From assembly GCF_014196055.1 (NCBI RefSeq), contig NZ_JACICY010000012.1:1-64000 (forward strand): DNA of 64,000 nucleotides. The letters run 5' to 3'. The stretch comes from Novosphingobium hassiacum. Lineage in GTDB: Bacteria > Pseudomonadota > Alphaproteobacteria > Sphingomonadales > Sphingomonadaceae. The notes under the pieces are model-generated. The model searched no databases and was not told the origin of the DNA. It was given only the letters and a program-made list of their open reading frames with translations. Of this stretch, positions 32,877-40,157 are shown one piece after another. Position numbers and translations under genes: made by a program. The first letter of the stretch is position 1. Each line of letters starts with the position of its first letter.

Positions 32877-33776
32877 ATGGCGGCAGCACCTTCCAAGATA
32901 GGCAGGAGCCAGCCTCTGAAGCAATCAGGTCCTGATCTCAATCGCTTCCCAGATTGTGCCGAAATGCGCGAATTGGTGCGGTCAGCTGGTCGTGGTACGA
33001 GCACCGAGGAGTTAAGGCGTGCGCAGGACCTCGCCTATGATGCCTGGGAAGAAGATGACCGGTCTCGGCGCAATGCCCTTGCCCGTAAGGCGTTAGCACA
33101 TTCTCCGCTTTGCGCTGATGCCTGGCTGCAGCTTTCGCAATTGCGCAATCTGTCGGATGAGAGCCGTCGGGAATATCTCTTGCGCGCTGTCTGTGCGGGC
33201 GAACTCGCCATTGGCGAGAGCCGCTTCGCCCAAGACAGGGGTGAGTTCTGGCTGGTTGTGGAAACCCGACCCTACATGCGTGCGCGTCATGCCCTGGCCG
33301 AGGATTTGTGGTTCTCGGGCGCTCGACAGGAAGCCATCAATCACCTTCGTGAGATGCTCGAACTGAATACGAACGATAATCAGGGTGTGAGATATGTTCT
33401 TTTGACCTGGTTGGTCCGGGCTGAAGAAAACCAGACCGCGCAGCAACTGCTTGACGAACACGGCGAGGAAATCTCGACTTTCATGGAGTTTACGCGTGTG
33501 CTGCTCGCGTACAAGGAGACCGGAGATAGCGAGCAAGCTCGCTCCAATGCGGCGAACGCGCTGCTGGCGAACCGTCATGTCGCCAAATATCTCGCCGATC
33601 CGGGGCTCTGGTACGCCACAAGCGACCATTATTCTCCCGGGCAGGAGAATGAAGCGGCTTGGTATGCTCAGGAGCTTGGCATCGACTGGTATCGGACGCC
33701 TGGCGCGATCGCATGGCTGGTTCAGCAATGCGACAAGGAACCCCTCCGCAATCGCGACGGAGAGACTCTGCACTGA
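32877..33776 (+). CDS. TPR-type helical repeat protein (299 aa)
   Basis: Starts MAAAPSKIGRSQPLKQSGPD. Helical pairs typical of tetratricopeptide repeats occur at about 45-95 (RRAQDLAYDAWEEDD, then ARKALAHSPLCADAWLQLSQL), 135-180 (RARHALAEDLWFSGARQEAI, LREMLELNTNDNQGVRYVLL) and later. No enzymatic motif, no signal peptide. It lies just after vapC, but is unlike known VapBC partners. Probably a protein-protein scaffold; its partner is unknown. Confidence 0.7.
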   Translation: MAAAPSKIGRSQPLKQSGPDLNRFPDCAEMRELVRSAGRGTSTEELRRAQDLAYDAWEEDDRSRRNALARKALAHSPLCADAWLQLSQLRNLSDESRREYLLRAVCAGELAIGESRFAQDRGEFWLVVETRPYMRARHALAEDLWFSGARQEAINHLREMLELNTNDNQGVRYVLLTWLVRAEENQTAQQLLDEHGEEISTFMEFTRVLLAYKETGDSEQARSNAANALLANRHVAKYLADPGLWYATSDHYSPGQENEAAWYAQELGIDWYRTPGAIAWLVQQCDKEPLRNRDGETLH

Positions 33777-33798
33777 TCATCTTTCTCATCGCTTTGAC

Positions 33799-33912
33799 AT
33801 TCCCGTTCGGGAATTTTTGCATGAACTGATGCCTAGATCTGTGCATTTGTTCCCGAGCGGGAATAAATGACTTGAAATCGGCCACAATCGAGCCGAATTT
33901 CCCGCTCGGTAA
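33799..33912 (+). promoter_or_regulatory. three HipB-type operators (TTCCCG-N2-CGGGAA)
   Basis: TTCCCGTTCGGGAA (33800-33813), TTCCCGAGCGGGAA (33850-33863) and TTCCCGCTCGGTAA (33899-33912), the last with one mismatch. Their spacings are 50 and 49 bases, close to five helical turns, and the third ends one base before the antitoxin ATG. This layout suits cooperative binding and looping by the HTH protein encoded next. Confidence 0.7.
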
Positions 33913-33913
33913 T

Positions 33914-34129
33914 ATGGACAGCACTTCACTTGGTCTCCTCGTGCGCCGCGAACGTAAGGCGCAGAACCTGAAGCAGGCAGAGCTTGCGGCAGTGAGCGGC
34001 GTTGGTGTCCGCCTCATTGTCGATCTCGAAGCGGGTAAGCCGACACTGCAACTCGGCAAAGCGCTTCAGGTCATCGCGACGCTCGGATGCGACGTCCAGA
34101 TCGCCTCTCCTGCGAGCCGCCGGTCATGA
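33914..34129 (+). CDS. HipB-like HTH antitoxin, orphan
   Basis: 71 aa from MDSTSLGLLVRRERKAQNL. A compact HTH_3 domain: LKQAELAAVSGVGVRLIVDLEAGKPTLQLGKALQVIATLGCDVQIA, typical of HipB. The start is chosen downstream of 33872 because the three palindromic operators lie just before it. The expected HipA kinase does not follow; only a 16-codon stub does. The protein may still bind its operators as a lone regulator. Confidence 0.8.
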   Translation: MDSTSLGLLVRRERKAQNLKQAELAAVSGVGVRLIVDLEAGKPTLQLGKALQVIATLGCDVQIASPASRRS

Positions 34130-34176
34130 GCGACAGGCTCCGCGAGCGGGCCGGGCTGCTCGTTGGGAAATTGTGA
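34126..34176 (+). pseudogene. stub of a hipA-like gene
   Basis: An ATGA overlap with the HipB stop opens a 16-residue frame (MSDRLRERAGLLVGKL) that then meets TGA. HipA-type kinases start in this way just after HipB, with a short strand ending in a G-x-L motif. The rest of the kinase is missing, presumably deleted. Assignment rests on position and a few residues. Confidence 0.4.
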
Positions 34177-34343
34177 TCGCCGCGCCATTCGCAGCGGCCA
34201 GTCCGAGAAATCGTGCTTTAAGAAGCCCATTTCCCGAGAAAACGAGATTTAGTGACCGGTCCGCCCGAGATTTTGCGATTTACGGTGCCGGCTCACGACA
34301 GGCCTTGCTGAACGGTTTCTGGTCCTCAAGGACTGCGCACTCT

Positions 34344-34448
34344 TGTTAGAAATATCACTGAATTTTTCTAACAGAAATGGCCGGTCGACTGTTACAAAAC
34401 CTATGATTAGATCGTTCATAGATAGAGGTTTTGTAACATAAGAATCCG
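34344..34448. repeat. two inverted repeats starting TGTTA
   Basis: TGTTAGAAA (34344-34352) with TTTCTAACA (34365-34373), and TGTTACAAAACCT (34390-34402) with AGGTTTTGTAACA (34436-34448), both perfect. They lie in AT-rich DNA between the hipA stub and the nucleotidyltransferase gene. They could be operators of a lost gene, a cis-acting recombination site, or a hairpin terminator for the convergent genes. Function not known. Confidence 0.5.
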
Positions 34449-34519
34449 CTCAACGGCGGCGAACCTGCCTGTACCGCGACGGGTCGATTGTCAGGACGAC
34501 ATATATCCCAGCGCCGTCC

Positions 34520-34550
34520 GTCAGCCTGATGCAGTCAGCTGCCCTCGCCG
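34520..34550. repeat. 31-bp direct repeat, left copy flanking the nucleotidyltransferase cassette
   Basis: 28 of 31 bases are identical to 35747-35777, in the same orientation. In the right copy this sequence is the 3' end of a 89-aa gene (ending GEGS-stop on the minus strand) plus the bases after it. The left copy keeps the same GEGS-stop end but no gene before it. The repeats are 1227 bases apart and enclose the nucleotidyltransferase gene and its operators. Confidence 0.65.
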
Positions 34551-34591
34551 ACATCTCATTGGCGATCCCGGGTTGCGCAAGACCTAACTGC

Positions 34592-35581
34592 TCACTTCCG
34601 CTGCGGTCTTTTCGCCGCCCAAAGCTCAAAATGTGGCTTCAATGCATCGGGCAGTTCTTCGAAAAAGGTATTGTCCATTGGATAGTGCCGCATCGTCAGC
34701 CAAATGGCGTCGAGCAAGGCAGTGCCCTGCTTGTGATCCTTGGGCTTCTTTTGCGGGTCGCGTTCCGGTTTTTCCGCCATCCACAGTTTCTGCAGGGCAA
34801 ACCATCGCGGATCAGGAACCACCATGCGGGCCGCTTCGCCATCGCGCACGCCGACGACCCGATCAACCTGCCGACCGTTCAGAAGCCATTCCTGCTCCGG
34901 GAGCGGGATTGGTCGCGGGCGGTCTTGCGCAATTTGCCCGCCTATCCGGCTCGGTGCCGAGAGAATCTCGACTTCGTACGCCTTTGCGTTGCGTGCCTGA
35001 AATGGCCGCTCGGTGTTCACCGAGTAGGTCATGTCGGTTTCCTTGAGGACCTTCCACAAGGTTGGTCGATCTTCGTCGGCATTGATCCCGGTCAGTGCCA
35101 TATCGAAATCCATGGTTTCTTGCGGCGCATCGCGGATGAATCCGTTGGCTTCGAGAGCGTAGGCGATCAGCGCGTTGGTGCCAACGACCATGGCCTGGTC
35201 CCCAAGAAATCGGAGTCGATCGGCCTCGCGCAGAATTTTGCCGGCGTCCGCGGGGAGCATGGGCAAACGTAGCGCCCGATAAAGGCTGGCTTGTTCCGTG
35301 AGCGTTTCCCTCGAATGCGCAAGACGGTCCTTCAGTTCGGCTTTTTCGGTTTTGTACTGGTCGAATTCTGCCTGCTTCTCCGGATCGATCGGCCCCTTGC
35401 TTTTCATGCTACCGCGACGATCGGTGACTTCGTAAAGGTACTCTCGCCCAGAAACCTCCTTGATCCGCATATTGTAAGGCATATCGTTCAGCGTGCGCAG
35501 CGCATCCATCCAGACGTGATAGGCCTGGTCCAGATTGACGATCACCCTCGCCTGTTCGTCCGAGAACGGTTGGAAGTTCAT
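34592..35581 (-). CDS. GSU2403-type nucleotidyltransferase-fold protein
   Basis: 329 aa. Central nucleotidyltransferase-like motif VVGTNALIAYALEANGF (about 132-148), followed by TMDFDMALTGI with the Asp-x-Asp metal pair near 159-161. This order matches the GSU2403 family, related to AbiEii/MNT-type transferases. The N-terminal 120 residues are helical with a charged stretch (DPEKQAEFDQYKTEKAELKDRL). Enzymes of this fold often serve as toxins or abortive-infection effectors. It has four operator copies (TTACCCTGCA / TGCAGGGTAA) before its start and is enclosed by 31-bp direct repeats. No antitoxin gene is adjacent, so it may regulate itself or be one-component. Confidence 0.75.
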   Translation of the reverse strand: MNFQPFSDEQARVIVNLDQAYHVWMDALRTLNDMPYNMRIKEVSGREYLYEVTDRRGSMKSKGPIDPEKQAEFDQYKTEKAELKDRLAHSRETLTEQASLYRALRLPMLPADAGKILREADRLRFLGDQAMVVGTNALIAYALEANGFIRDAPQETMDFDMALTGINADEDRPTLWKVLKETDMTYSVNTERPFQARNAKAYEVEILSAPSRIGGQIAQDRPRPIPLPEQEWLLNGRQVDRVVGVRDGEAARMVVPDPRWFALQKLWMAEKPERDPQKKPKDHKQGTALLDAIWLTMRHYPMDNTFFEELPDALKPHFELWAAKRPQRK

Positions 35582-35584
35582 GCA

Positions 35585-35682
35585 TTACCCTGCAATTGGA
35601 GGATTTGACCAAAATGCAGGGTAAATGCCGTAAATGCAAGAGTTACCCTGCAAAACGCGGAACTCGTCCATTTGCAGGGTAA
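35585..35682 (-). promoter_or_regulatory. four-site operator of the nucleotidyltransferase gene
   Basis: TTACCCTGCA at 35585-35594 and 35643-35652, and its exact inverse TGCAGGGTAA at 35615-35624 and 35673-35682. They form two inverted pairs, each with a 20-base gap, repeated at a 58-base period. The first site begins 4 bases before the gene's ATG. The geometry points to a dimeric repressor binding twice. Confidence 0.75.
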
Positions 35683-35746
35683 AGATGCCTGGCAGCCTAG
35701 CCCCTTTTCGGCCAGCGGGCGTCGCTGATGCTCCATGTTCATCAGC

Positions 35747-35777
35747 GTCAGCCTGATGCCGTCAACTGCCCTCACCG
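35747..35777. repeat. 31-bp direct repeat, right copy
   Basis: Partner of 34520-34550, with 3 mismatches. It straddles the stop codon of the 89-aa minus-strand gene. The copies suggest that the nucleotidyltransferase cassette entered by recombination at this gene end, or was duplicated with it. Confidence 0.65.
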
Positions 35778-36031
35778 GCATTGGCCTGATCAAGCAGGTC
35801 CATGAATGTCCGCGCCGCTTCGCGGTCGCGAGGGTCCTTGAACGCCACATCGAGGTCCGGCGCAGAACCCAGCATGTAGAGCAGCGACCACATGGCGAAC
35901 CTGCGTCCCTTGTCGGTCTCAAGCCCGAACTCGACCAGCATGCGCTCGATCCCGCTGGCCAGGCCATCGGGCGAAACCGCTCCGAGATCATCGGTCCCGA
36001 AGAAGCGTCGCATCTGGTCGTCGAACTCCAT
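35762..36031 (-). CDS. hypothetical protein (89 aa)
   Basis: Starts MEFDDQMRRFFGTDDLGAVSP, with GGAAG 6-10 bases before the ATG on the minus strand. It is acidic and helical (GLASGIERMLVEFGLETDKGRRFAMWSLLYMLG), ends AGEGS, and has no recognised motif. It seems to be a backbone gene; its 3' end is duplicated on the far side of the nucleotidyltransferase gene. It might encode a small partner for that gene, but it lies on the far side of the operators. Confidence 0.6.
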   Translation of the reverse strand: MEFDDQMRRFFGTDDLGAVSPDGLASGIERMLVEFGLETDKGRRFAMWSLLYMLGSAPDLDVAFKDPRDREAARTFMDLLDQANAGEGS

Positions 36032-36605
36032 GGCGGTACTTCCTTCTAACGATGCAATATGCTGCCCACGAGAGCCATTTCAGATTGAGCGGCCCTGCCA
36101 AGAATGGCGCACTCGGTCCCGCGCCCGTGCTGTCGCACCGGGCCTTGCGGGCCGACAGACAGGCTCCGGCAAGGGGTCCCTCCTTTGCTGCTGGTCGCGC
36201 CGAGGATGGCGCACCCAGGGCGCACCGCTTTCAGCCTGAGCACTAACCCCGTCCTGGGCGCAACGGCGGGACGCAGAGGATATGGCGTTTTGCGGTTAAC
36301 CCCGAACGCCCTGAAGGGGTTCGGGGGCAAAACCGTAATCTCTCTCTCATCTCGGTAGCTGAGCGAAATCAGCATCGCCATAGCATGACGCCTGGGAGAT
36401 TGGCGGCCGTCAAGGATCGCGGGTGCCCCCCGATTTTGACCTGCTGCGGCTACCGCCTTGCGAGCAAAAATCGGCTCCCCCCACGCCCGCTTGCCAAGCG
36501 GCGGCAGCGCGTGCGCGCCGCCGTCCCTGACTGCCTGACTCCGGCGTCCCTCCGATGGGCATCTTTCATCAGCGTGATGAGAGACAATTCCTTTTGGAGG
36601 TTATC
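36032..36605. other. long spacer with a leader motif before the DUF2493 gene
   Basis: About 570 bases without a gene. At 36426-36437 CCCCCCGATTTT and at 36466-36492 an A5-TCGGCTC6 motif plus ACGCCCGCTT form an inverted pair (CCGATTTT / AAAATCGG). A near copy of the second half recurs at 37960-37985, before another backbone gene. An imperfect direct repeat (core AT-GGCGCAC) occurs near 36105 and 36205. Likely a leader or regulator site. Confidence 0.5.
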
Positions 36606-37649
36606 ATGACGGACCGTTTCTCGAACTTCGCCGACCTTGCCGAACACTATGCGCGCGAAATCGCCACGCCCGACTACGCCCGGGCATTCATGGAGCAAAC
36701 CGAGCTGGCCAAGCTCTCGATCGAGCATGAACCGAGCGCTGCTGAAATGCCTGATCCGGATGTGGCGCAGGCGGCGATCGAAATGATGCTGGCAACGGTC
36801 TTCGACCTGTTCCGTGACACCCGGATGGAGGACTTCGCGAGCGAGGTTGCCTGGGGCATCGCCAACAGCTTCCATGTCGTGGCGAAGCGGCTCGACGACC
36901 GCGAGGACGCGATGTCCAACCGTCTCCAGGAGAAACTGCGCGAATACGATCCAAGCGAGGTTTACGCGACCGACCTTGAGGACCTCACCATGCAGGCCCG
37001 CAGCCTTGCCGAGTGCCGCGACGCGATGGAATGCATGCGCGACCATGCCGCCAAAATCTATCTCGTCGAAACCGGCCGACCCTTCTCGCCGGTGCGCGGC
37101 TCGCGGGTTTCGTCAAAGTCCAACGCATCGATGATCGAGGCACGCGACTATCTGGCATCACAACGTGCGCAGCGGCGCGAACAGTTTGCTCCAACAGGTC
37201 CCGTCGTGGTCTTCTCGGGCGGACAGCAGTTCACCGACATTGCGAAGGTTGAAGACTACCTAGGCGCGATCCGCACACGCATCCCCTCGATGGTGCTGGC
37301 AACAACGGCCCAGAACAAGGGCGCGGACGTCATCGCAGCAGCTTGGGCATCGAGCCACAACGTGCCCGTCATCCTGTGCAAGCCCGATACCTCGCGGGGA
37401 CCCTCGGCACCCTATCAGCGCAACGCCCGCATGCTCGCGTTCAAGCCTGTAGAGGCAGTAGTCTGCAGCGGCGGCGGCATTCAGGCGAACCTTGCTGATC
37501 GGCTGCGCGAAGCGCGCATTCCGCTCCACATCGTGCGCGACGCTTCGGCCCAGAGCGAGGCTCCGGCGACGCGTGCCAAAGCTCCGGCGCAGGCCGAGCG
37601 CCCAGCGATGAAGCGCGTGGCGGGTGGTGACGATCTCCCACCGTTCTGA
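36606..37649 (+). CDS. DUF2493 family protein
   Basis: 347 aa from MTDRFSNFADLAEHYAREIA, with TTTTGGAGG before the ATG; an upstream ATG is less likely. N-terminal helical region, then from about 195 the DUF2493/SLOG-like Rossmann part: GPVVVFSGGQQFTDIAKVEDYL, ATTAQNKGADVIAAAWASSHNVPVILCKPD and NARMLAFKPVEAVVCSGGGIQANLADRL. The SGG and CSGGG loops are presumed ligand sites. The family occurs widely on alphaproteobacterial plasmids; its role is unknown. A terminator follows 32 bases after its stop. Confidence 0.9.
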   Translation: MTDRFSNFADLAEHYAREIATPDYARAFMEQTELAKLSIEHEPSAAEMPDPDVAQAAIEMMLATVFDLFRDTRMEDFASEVAWGIANSFHVVAKRLDDREDAMSNRLQEKLREYDPSEVYATDLEDLTMQARSLAECRDAMECMRDHAAKIYLVETGRPFSPVRGSRVSSKSNASMIEARDYLASQRAQRREQFAPTGPVVVFSGGQQFTDIAKVEDYLGAIRTRIPSMVLATTAQNKGADVIAAAWASSHNVPVILCKPDTSRGPSAPYQRNARMLAFKPVEAVVCSGGGIQANLADRLREARIPLHIVRDASAQSEAPATRAKAPAQAERPAMKRVAGGDDLPPF

Positions 37650-37681
37650 GTGAGGCCTGCTTGCGTTCAAATCAACCAGAA

Positions 37682-37717
37682 GGGTGTCCGGTCTAACCGC
37701 CGGATGCCCTTCTTTTT
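37682..37717 (+). terminator. rho-independent terminator after DUF2493
   Basis: GGGTGTCCGG pairs with CCGGATGCCC (two G-T wobbles) around an 8-base loop, followed by TTCTTTTTG. A classical hairpin plus T-tract. Confidence 0.75.
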
Positions 37718-38076
37718 GTCGCTCGGGAGGCACTGCACCCTGCCCGGCTCGCTCGCTTCTGGCCCCCGCCAGTGACGGCCATGCGGCCTGCTGGCGCGAA
37801 GCCTTCGCATCGGCCGGGCTGGCAAGAGCCGTTTATGGGGCCACCGGGGGTGCTGACCAACAGGGGTTAAACACTCTCGCAGAATTCCAAGCATGATGAC
37901 CGCCATTGGCCCGCGTCAAGAAGGGCGGTTCCCCCAATTTTTACGCCTGAAGAAGGCGAAAAAATCGGCTCCCCCACCCCCGCTTCGCGGCGGGCCGCGG
38001 GCGGCCCGTTCCTGACCCGGGCCAAGCTCGGTCATCTTTTCGGAGGCCTCTTCAATGATTTTGACAGGAGGCTCAC
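37718..38076. other. spacer with a second copy of the leader motif
   Basis: No credible gene. At 37931-37945 CCCCCAATTTTTACG and at 37960-37985 an A5-TCGGCTC5-AC5-GCTT motif repeat the element seen at 36426-36492. Both copies end about 90-115 bases before a backbone ATG. Probably a shared leader or regulatory site; TTTTGACAGGAGG gives the gene at 38077 its ribosome binding site. Confidence 0.5.
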
Positions 38077-38388
38077 ATGAACGCTTTTACGACCACACTC
38101 GACATCCCGGCTTTCGATCCCATCAGCTATGACGCTGCGGTACGCGCGGCCACTGTCCGGGCCCAGCACAGCTTCTTCGACCAGCACGTGATCGAGGACG
38201 ACGAGGGCTGCTTCGTCGCCATCGACGAGGGCGACTACAACGCACTGCCCCAGCGCCTGATCGACCGGATCGTCCATACGGTGCAGGGCATGATGGCTGA
38301 CGACTTCGACGAGGCGAACATCGCCCGTGCCGCGAGCTTCATGAGCGTGGTGATGGATCCCGAATGGGACGCGGATTGCCCGTTCTGA
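38077..38388 (+). CDS. hypothetical plasmid protein (103 aa)
   Basis: Starts MNAFTTTLDIPAFDPISYDAAV with ACAGGAGG 7-14 bases upstream. Very acidic (IEDDEGCFVAIDEGDYNALPQRLID), ending DADCPF, so it may mimic DNA or bind a basic partner. The acidity is suggestive of a DNA-mimic anti-restriction role, but there is no clear family. A terminator follows. Confidence 0.65.
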   Translation: MNAFTTTLDIPAFDPISYDAAVRAATVRAQHSFFDQHVIEDDEGCFVAIDEGDYNALPQRLIDRIVHTVQGMMADDFDEANIARAASFMSVVMDPEWDADCPF

Positions 38389-38409
38389 GATGCAGAAGCA
38401 TCGCACAGC

Positions 38410-38449
38410 GCCGGAGGGCTCGTCAGGGGCTCTCCGGCCCCTCATTTTT
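38410..38449 (+). terminator. rho-independent terminator
   Basis: GCCGGAG (38410-38416) pairs with CTCCGGC (38432-38438), then CCCCTCATTTTTG. It closes the 103-aa gene. Confidence 0.7.
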
Positions 38450-38467
38450 GTGAGCCTGAATAAAGCG

Positions 38468-38527
38468 CAGCCGGGGTCCCCCTCGACTGCCTGCGGATGC
38501 AGGCAGTAACTTTGGGAACCCCGGCTG
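38468..38527. repeat. nested inverted repeats between convergent genes
   Basis: An outer pair (CAGCCGGGGTCCC at 38468-38480 with its near-perfect inverse at 38514-38527, one bulged base) encloses a perfect inner hairpin CTGCCTGC-GGAT-GCAGGCAG (38487-38506). It lies between convergent genes, so a bidirectional terminator or RNA-stability hairpin is likely. A protein-binding role cannot be excluded. Confidence 0.55.
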
Positions 38528-38551
38528 TGCTGGTCTCTTGCGAGACCGGTT

Positions 38552-38779
38552 TCAGCTTTTCGCCAAGCGCTTTTCGGCTTCGTCCAGGCCGAGCTTTCCG
38601 AGTGCGGCGAAGAAGCCTTCAACCCGCTCGAACGGTGCCTTGCCGAGTGCCGATTTTCTCAGCAGTTCGGCCATGGCATTTTGCTCGCTTTCCCGCAGCT
38701 TCGCTTCGCGCGCTTCCAGAGCGCTTCGCTCCCTTGCGATCGCCTGTCGTTCCGCTTCAAGACTTCCTTTCCTGGCCAT
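38552..38779 (-). CDS. small coiled-coil protein (75 aa)
   Basis: Starts MARKGSLEAERQAIARERSALEAREAKL, a clear charged heptad coiled coil over about residues 5-40, then a helical end VEGFFAALGKLGLDEAEKRLAKS. A small family of this kind (short coiled coil plus helical tail) is common on sphingomonad plasmids near conjugation genes; I cannot name it with confidence. It is divergent from the TetR gene. Confidence 0.65.
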   Translation of the reverse strand: MARKGSLEAERQAIARERSALEAREAKLRESEQNAMAELLRKSALGKAPFERVEGFFAALGKLGLDEAEKRLAKS

Positions 38780-38907
38780 GATGATACCTCGTTGGTTGGC
38801 GCTGAAACCTCCCGCGCGCGAGGATCATGTCTGTTTTGCGATTCGACAAGTCCTCACGATTCTACCGATTTTGCATACCGCAATTCACTGCGCTATTGAC
38901 TGCGATT

Positions 38908-39561
38908 ATGTCCATGGCCACCGCGAAGCAGACTTATTCCCGTCGACAGCAACGCCAGTCCGAGCGGCGTGACGTGATTCTGGACGTGGCTCAAGCCGCC
39001 TTTCTTGAGCGCGGATTTGCGGCCACCACTATGTCGGGCATTGCCGCCCGACTTGGCGGATCGAAATCGACCTTGTGGACATACTTCCGCACTAAGCAGA
39101 GCCTTCTTGCTGCGGTTCTGATTCGGGCGGCAAGTGCCCTCGAAGGACAGTTGTTCGCATCTCTCAACCTCGATGAGGGAATAGAGCAGAGCATTCATCA
39201 CTTTTGCGAGGTGTACGCTCGGGTCATCTGCAGTCCGAAATCGATAGCGCTCCATCGGTTGGTGATTGCCGAAGGAGTAAGATTTCCGGAAGTCGGACAA
39301 ACCTTTTCTGATTGCGCGATCGCCAATACCCGACAAATGTTGATCACGTTCCTTACCGACGCTCACCGACTGGGGAAACTGACCATCCCGGACCCTCCCA
39401 CGGCTGCCGATCTGCTACTGTCTCTGTGCCATGGGAACACATTCCAGTCGCTGATCTTCAATGTGCCGCATTCGCGTGTCGAGCCCCTAGCTAACAACGA
39501 CGGGGTAGTGGCGGCCGCTGCATTTCTGCAGATGTTCCGTCCCGATTGGCCTTCTCATTAA
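38908..39561 (+). CDS. TetR/AcrR-family regulator
   Basis: 217 aa from MSMATAKQTYSRRQQRQSERRDVIL; the longer upstream frame is less protein-like. The HTH (about 20-65) is typical: ILDVAQAAFLERGFAATTMSGIAARLGGSKSTLWTYFRTKQSLLAAVL. The C-terminal ligand-binding part is AcrR-like. There is no neighbouring efflux or enzyme gene, so the target is elsewhere or the conjugation genes to its right. A short spacer with AT-rich sequence precedes it and may hold its operator. Confidence 0.9.
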   Translation: MSMATAKQTYSRRQQRQSERRDVILDVAQAAFLERGFAATTMSGIAARLGGSKSTLWTYFRTKQSLLAAVLIRAASALEGQLFASLNLDEGIEQSIHHFCEVYARVICSPKSIALHRLVIAEGVRFPEVGQTFSDCAIANTRQMLITFLTDAHRLGKLTIPDPPTAADLLLSLCHGNTFQSLIFNVPHSRVEPLANNDGVVAAAAFLQMFRPDWPSH

Positions 39562-39866
39562 TCCCCACAGGATTCAGGCGAATTCGCCCGAAACCCGCGA
39601 CCTATCATCGCTACAGGATCAAGGGGAGAACAAGCACACCCTACACGGCCATGCCGTTGGATATTCGGCGGATTTGTGCGGGTGTACGATTGTCCGCCGC
39701 CGTATGACATTCGTCGGACATTATGGCGGACAACGCATTTGCGCCGTTTGTGCGTCAGACTGCGTCACACACCTGTAGTTCATGGCGCTTCACTTGCCAA
39801 GCGCTGGCCAATGGCCTAAAAAGGCTTCGCGCAATTCCCATCGGGCCCTCGCTTAGGGCTTTGATG
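39562..39866. other. candidate origin of transfer (oriT) region
   Basis: About 300 bases before the RHH-TraD-relaxase genes, with no gene of its own. TTGTCCGCC (39690-39698) and GGCGGACAA (39725-39733) are a perfect 9-bp inverted pair; a further GGCGGA is at 39667-39672 and CGTCGGACA lies between. Repeated TGCGTCA follows near 39753. Inverted repeats just ahead of a relaxosome protein and a MobF relaxase are what an oriT looks like. The nic site is not identified. Confidence 0.5.
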
Positions 39867-40157
39867 ATGACAGACGAAACCCGCGTTTCCGTTCGCCTGC
39901 CAAGGCGGCTTGCCGAAGCACTCGACCAGGCTGCTGCCGCGCAATCGGTCAATACCTCGATCATCCTGCGCGCCGCGCTCGAGACCTATCTCGGCACGCT
40001 TGCAGGAGCGGGCGATGCAGAGCGGCGTCGGCAGTTCTCGGCCGAGTACCAGTTCCTCGTCGCCGACCTCATCGTCCAGCGCGAATACCCCGACGTGCAC
40101 AACGAACTGCTGCTTGAGGCCGAGCGCCGCATGGAGGCGCTCCATGGCGCGGCCTGA
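39867..40157 (+). CDS. ribbon-helix-helix (CopG-like) DNA-binding protein
   Basis: 96 aa from MTDETRVSVRLPRRLAEALDQAA; an ATG one codon upstream is equally possible. The RHH pattern is clear: TRVSVRLPRRLAEAL-(turn)-AAQSVNTSIILRAALETYL. The C-terminal half is helical (EYQFLVADLIVQREYPDVHNELLLEAERRM). It overlaps the TraD gene by 14 bases. By analogy with TrwA/TraY-type proteins it may bind oriT to help the relaxase, as well as repress its own operon. Confidence 0.75.
   Translation: MTDETRVSVRLPRRLAEALDQAAAAQSVNTSIILRAALETYLGTLAGAGDAERRRQFSAEYQFLVADLIVQREYPDVHNELLLEAERRMEALHGAA

Noticed and set aside
34126..34591. A functional hipA gene
   Set aside because: Only 16 codons are open; no kinase motif follows on any frame.
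35578..35991. 137-codon frame antisense-overlapping the 89-aa gene and running through the operators
   Set aside because: Composition is shadow-like and it would translate through the four-site operator; the 89-aa frame has a better start.
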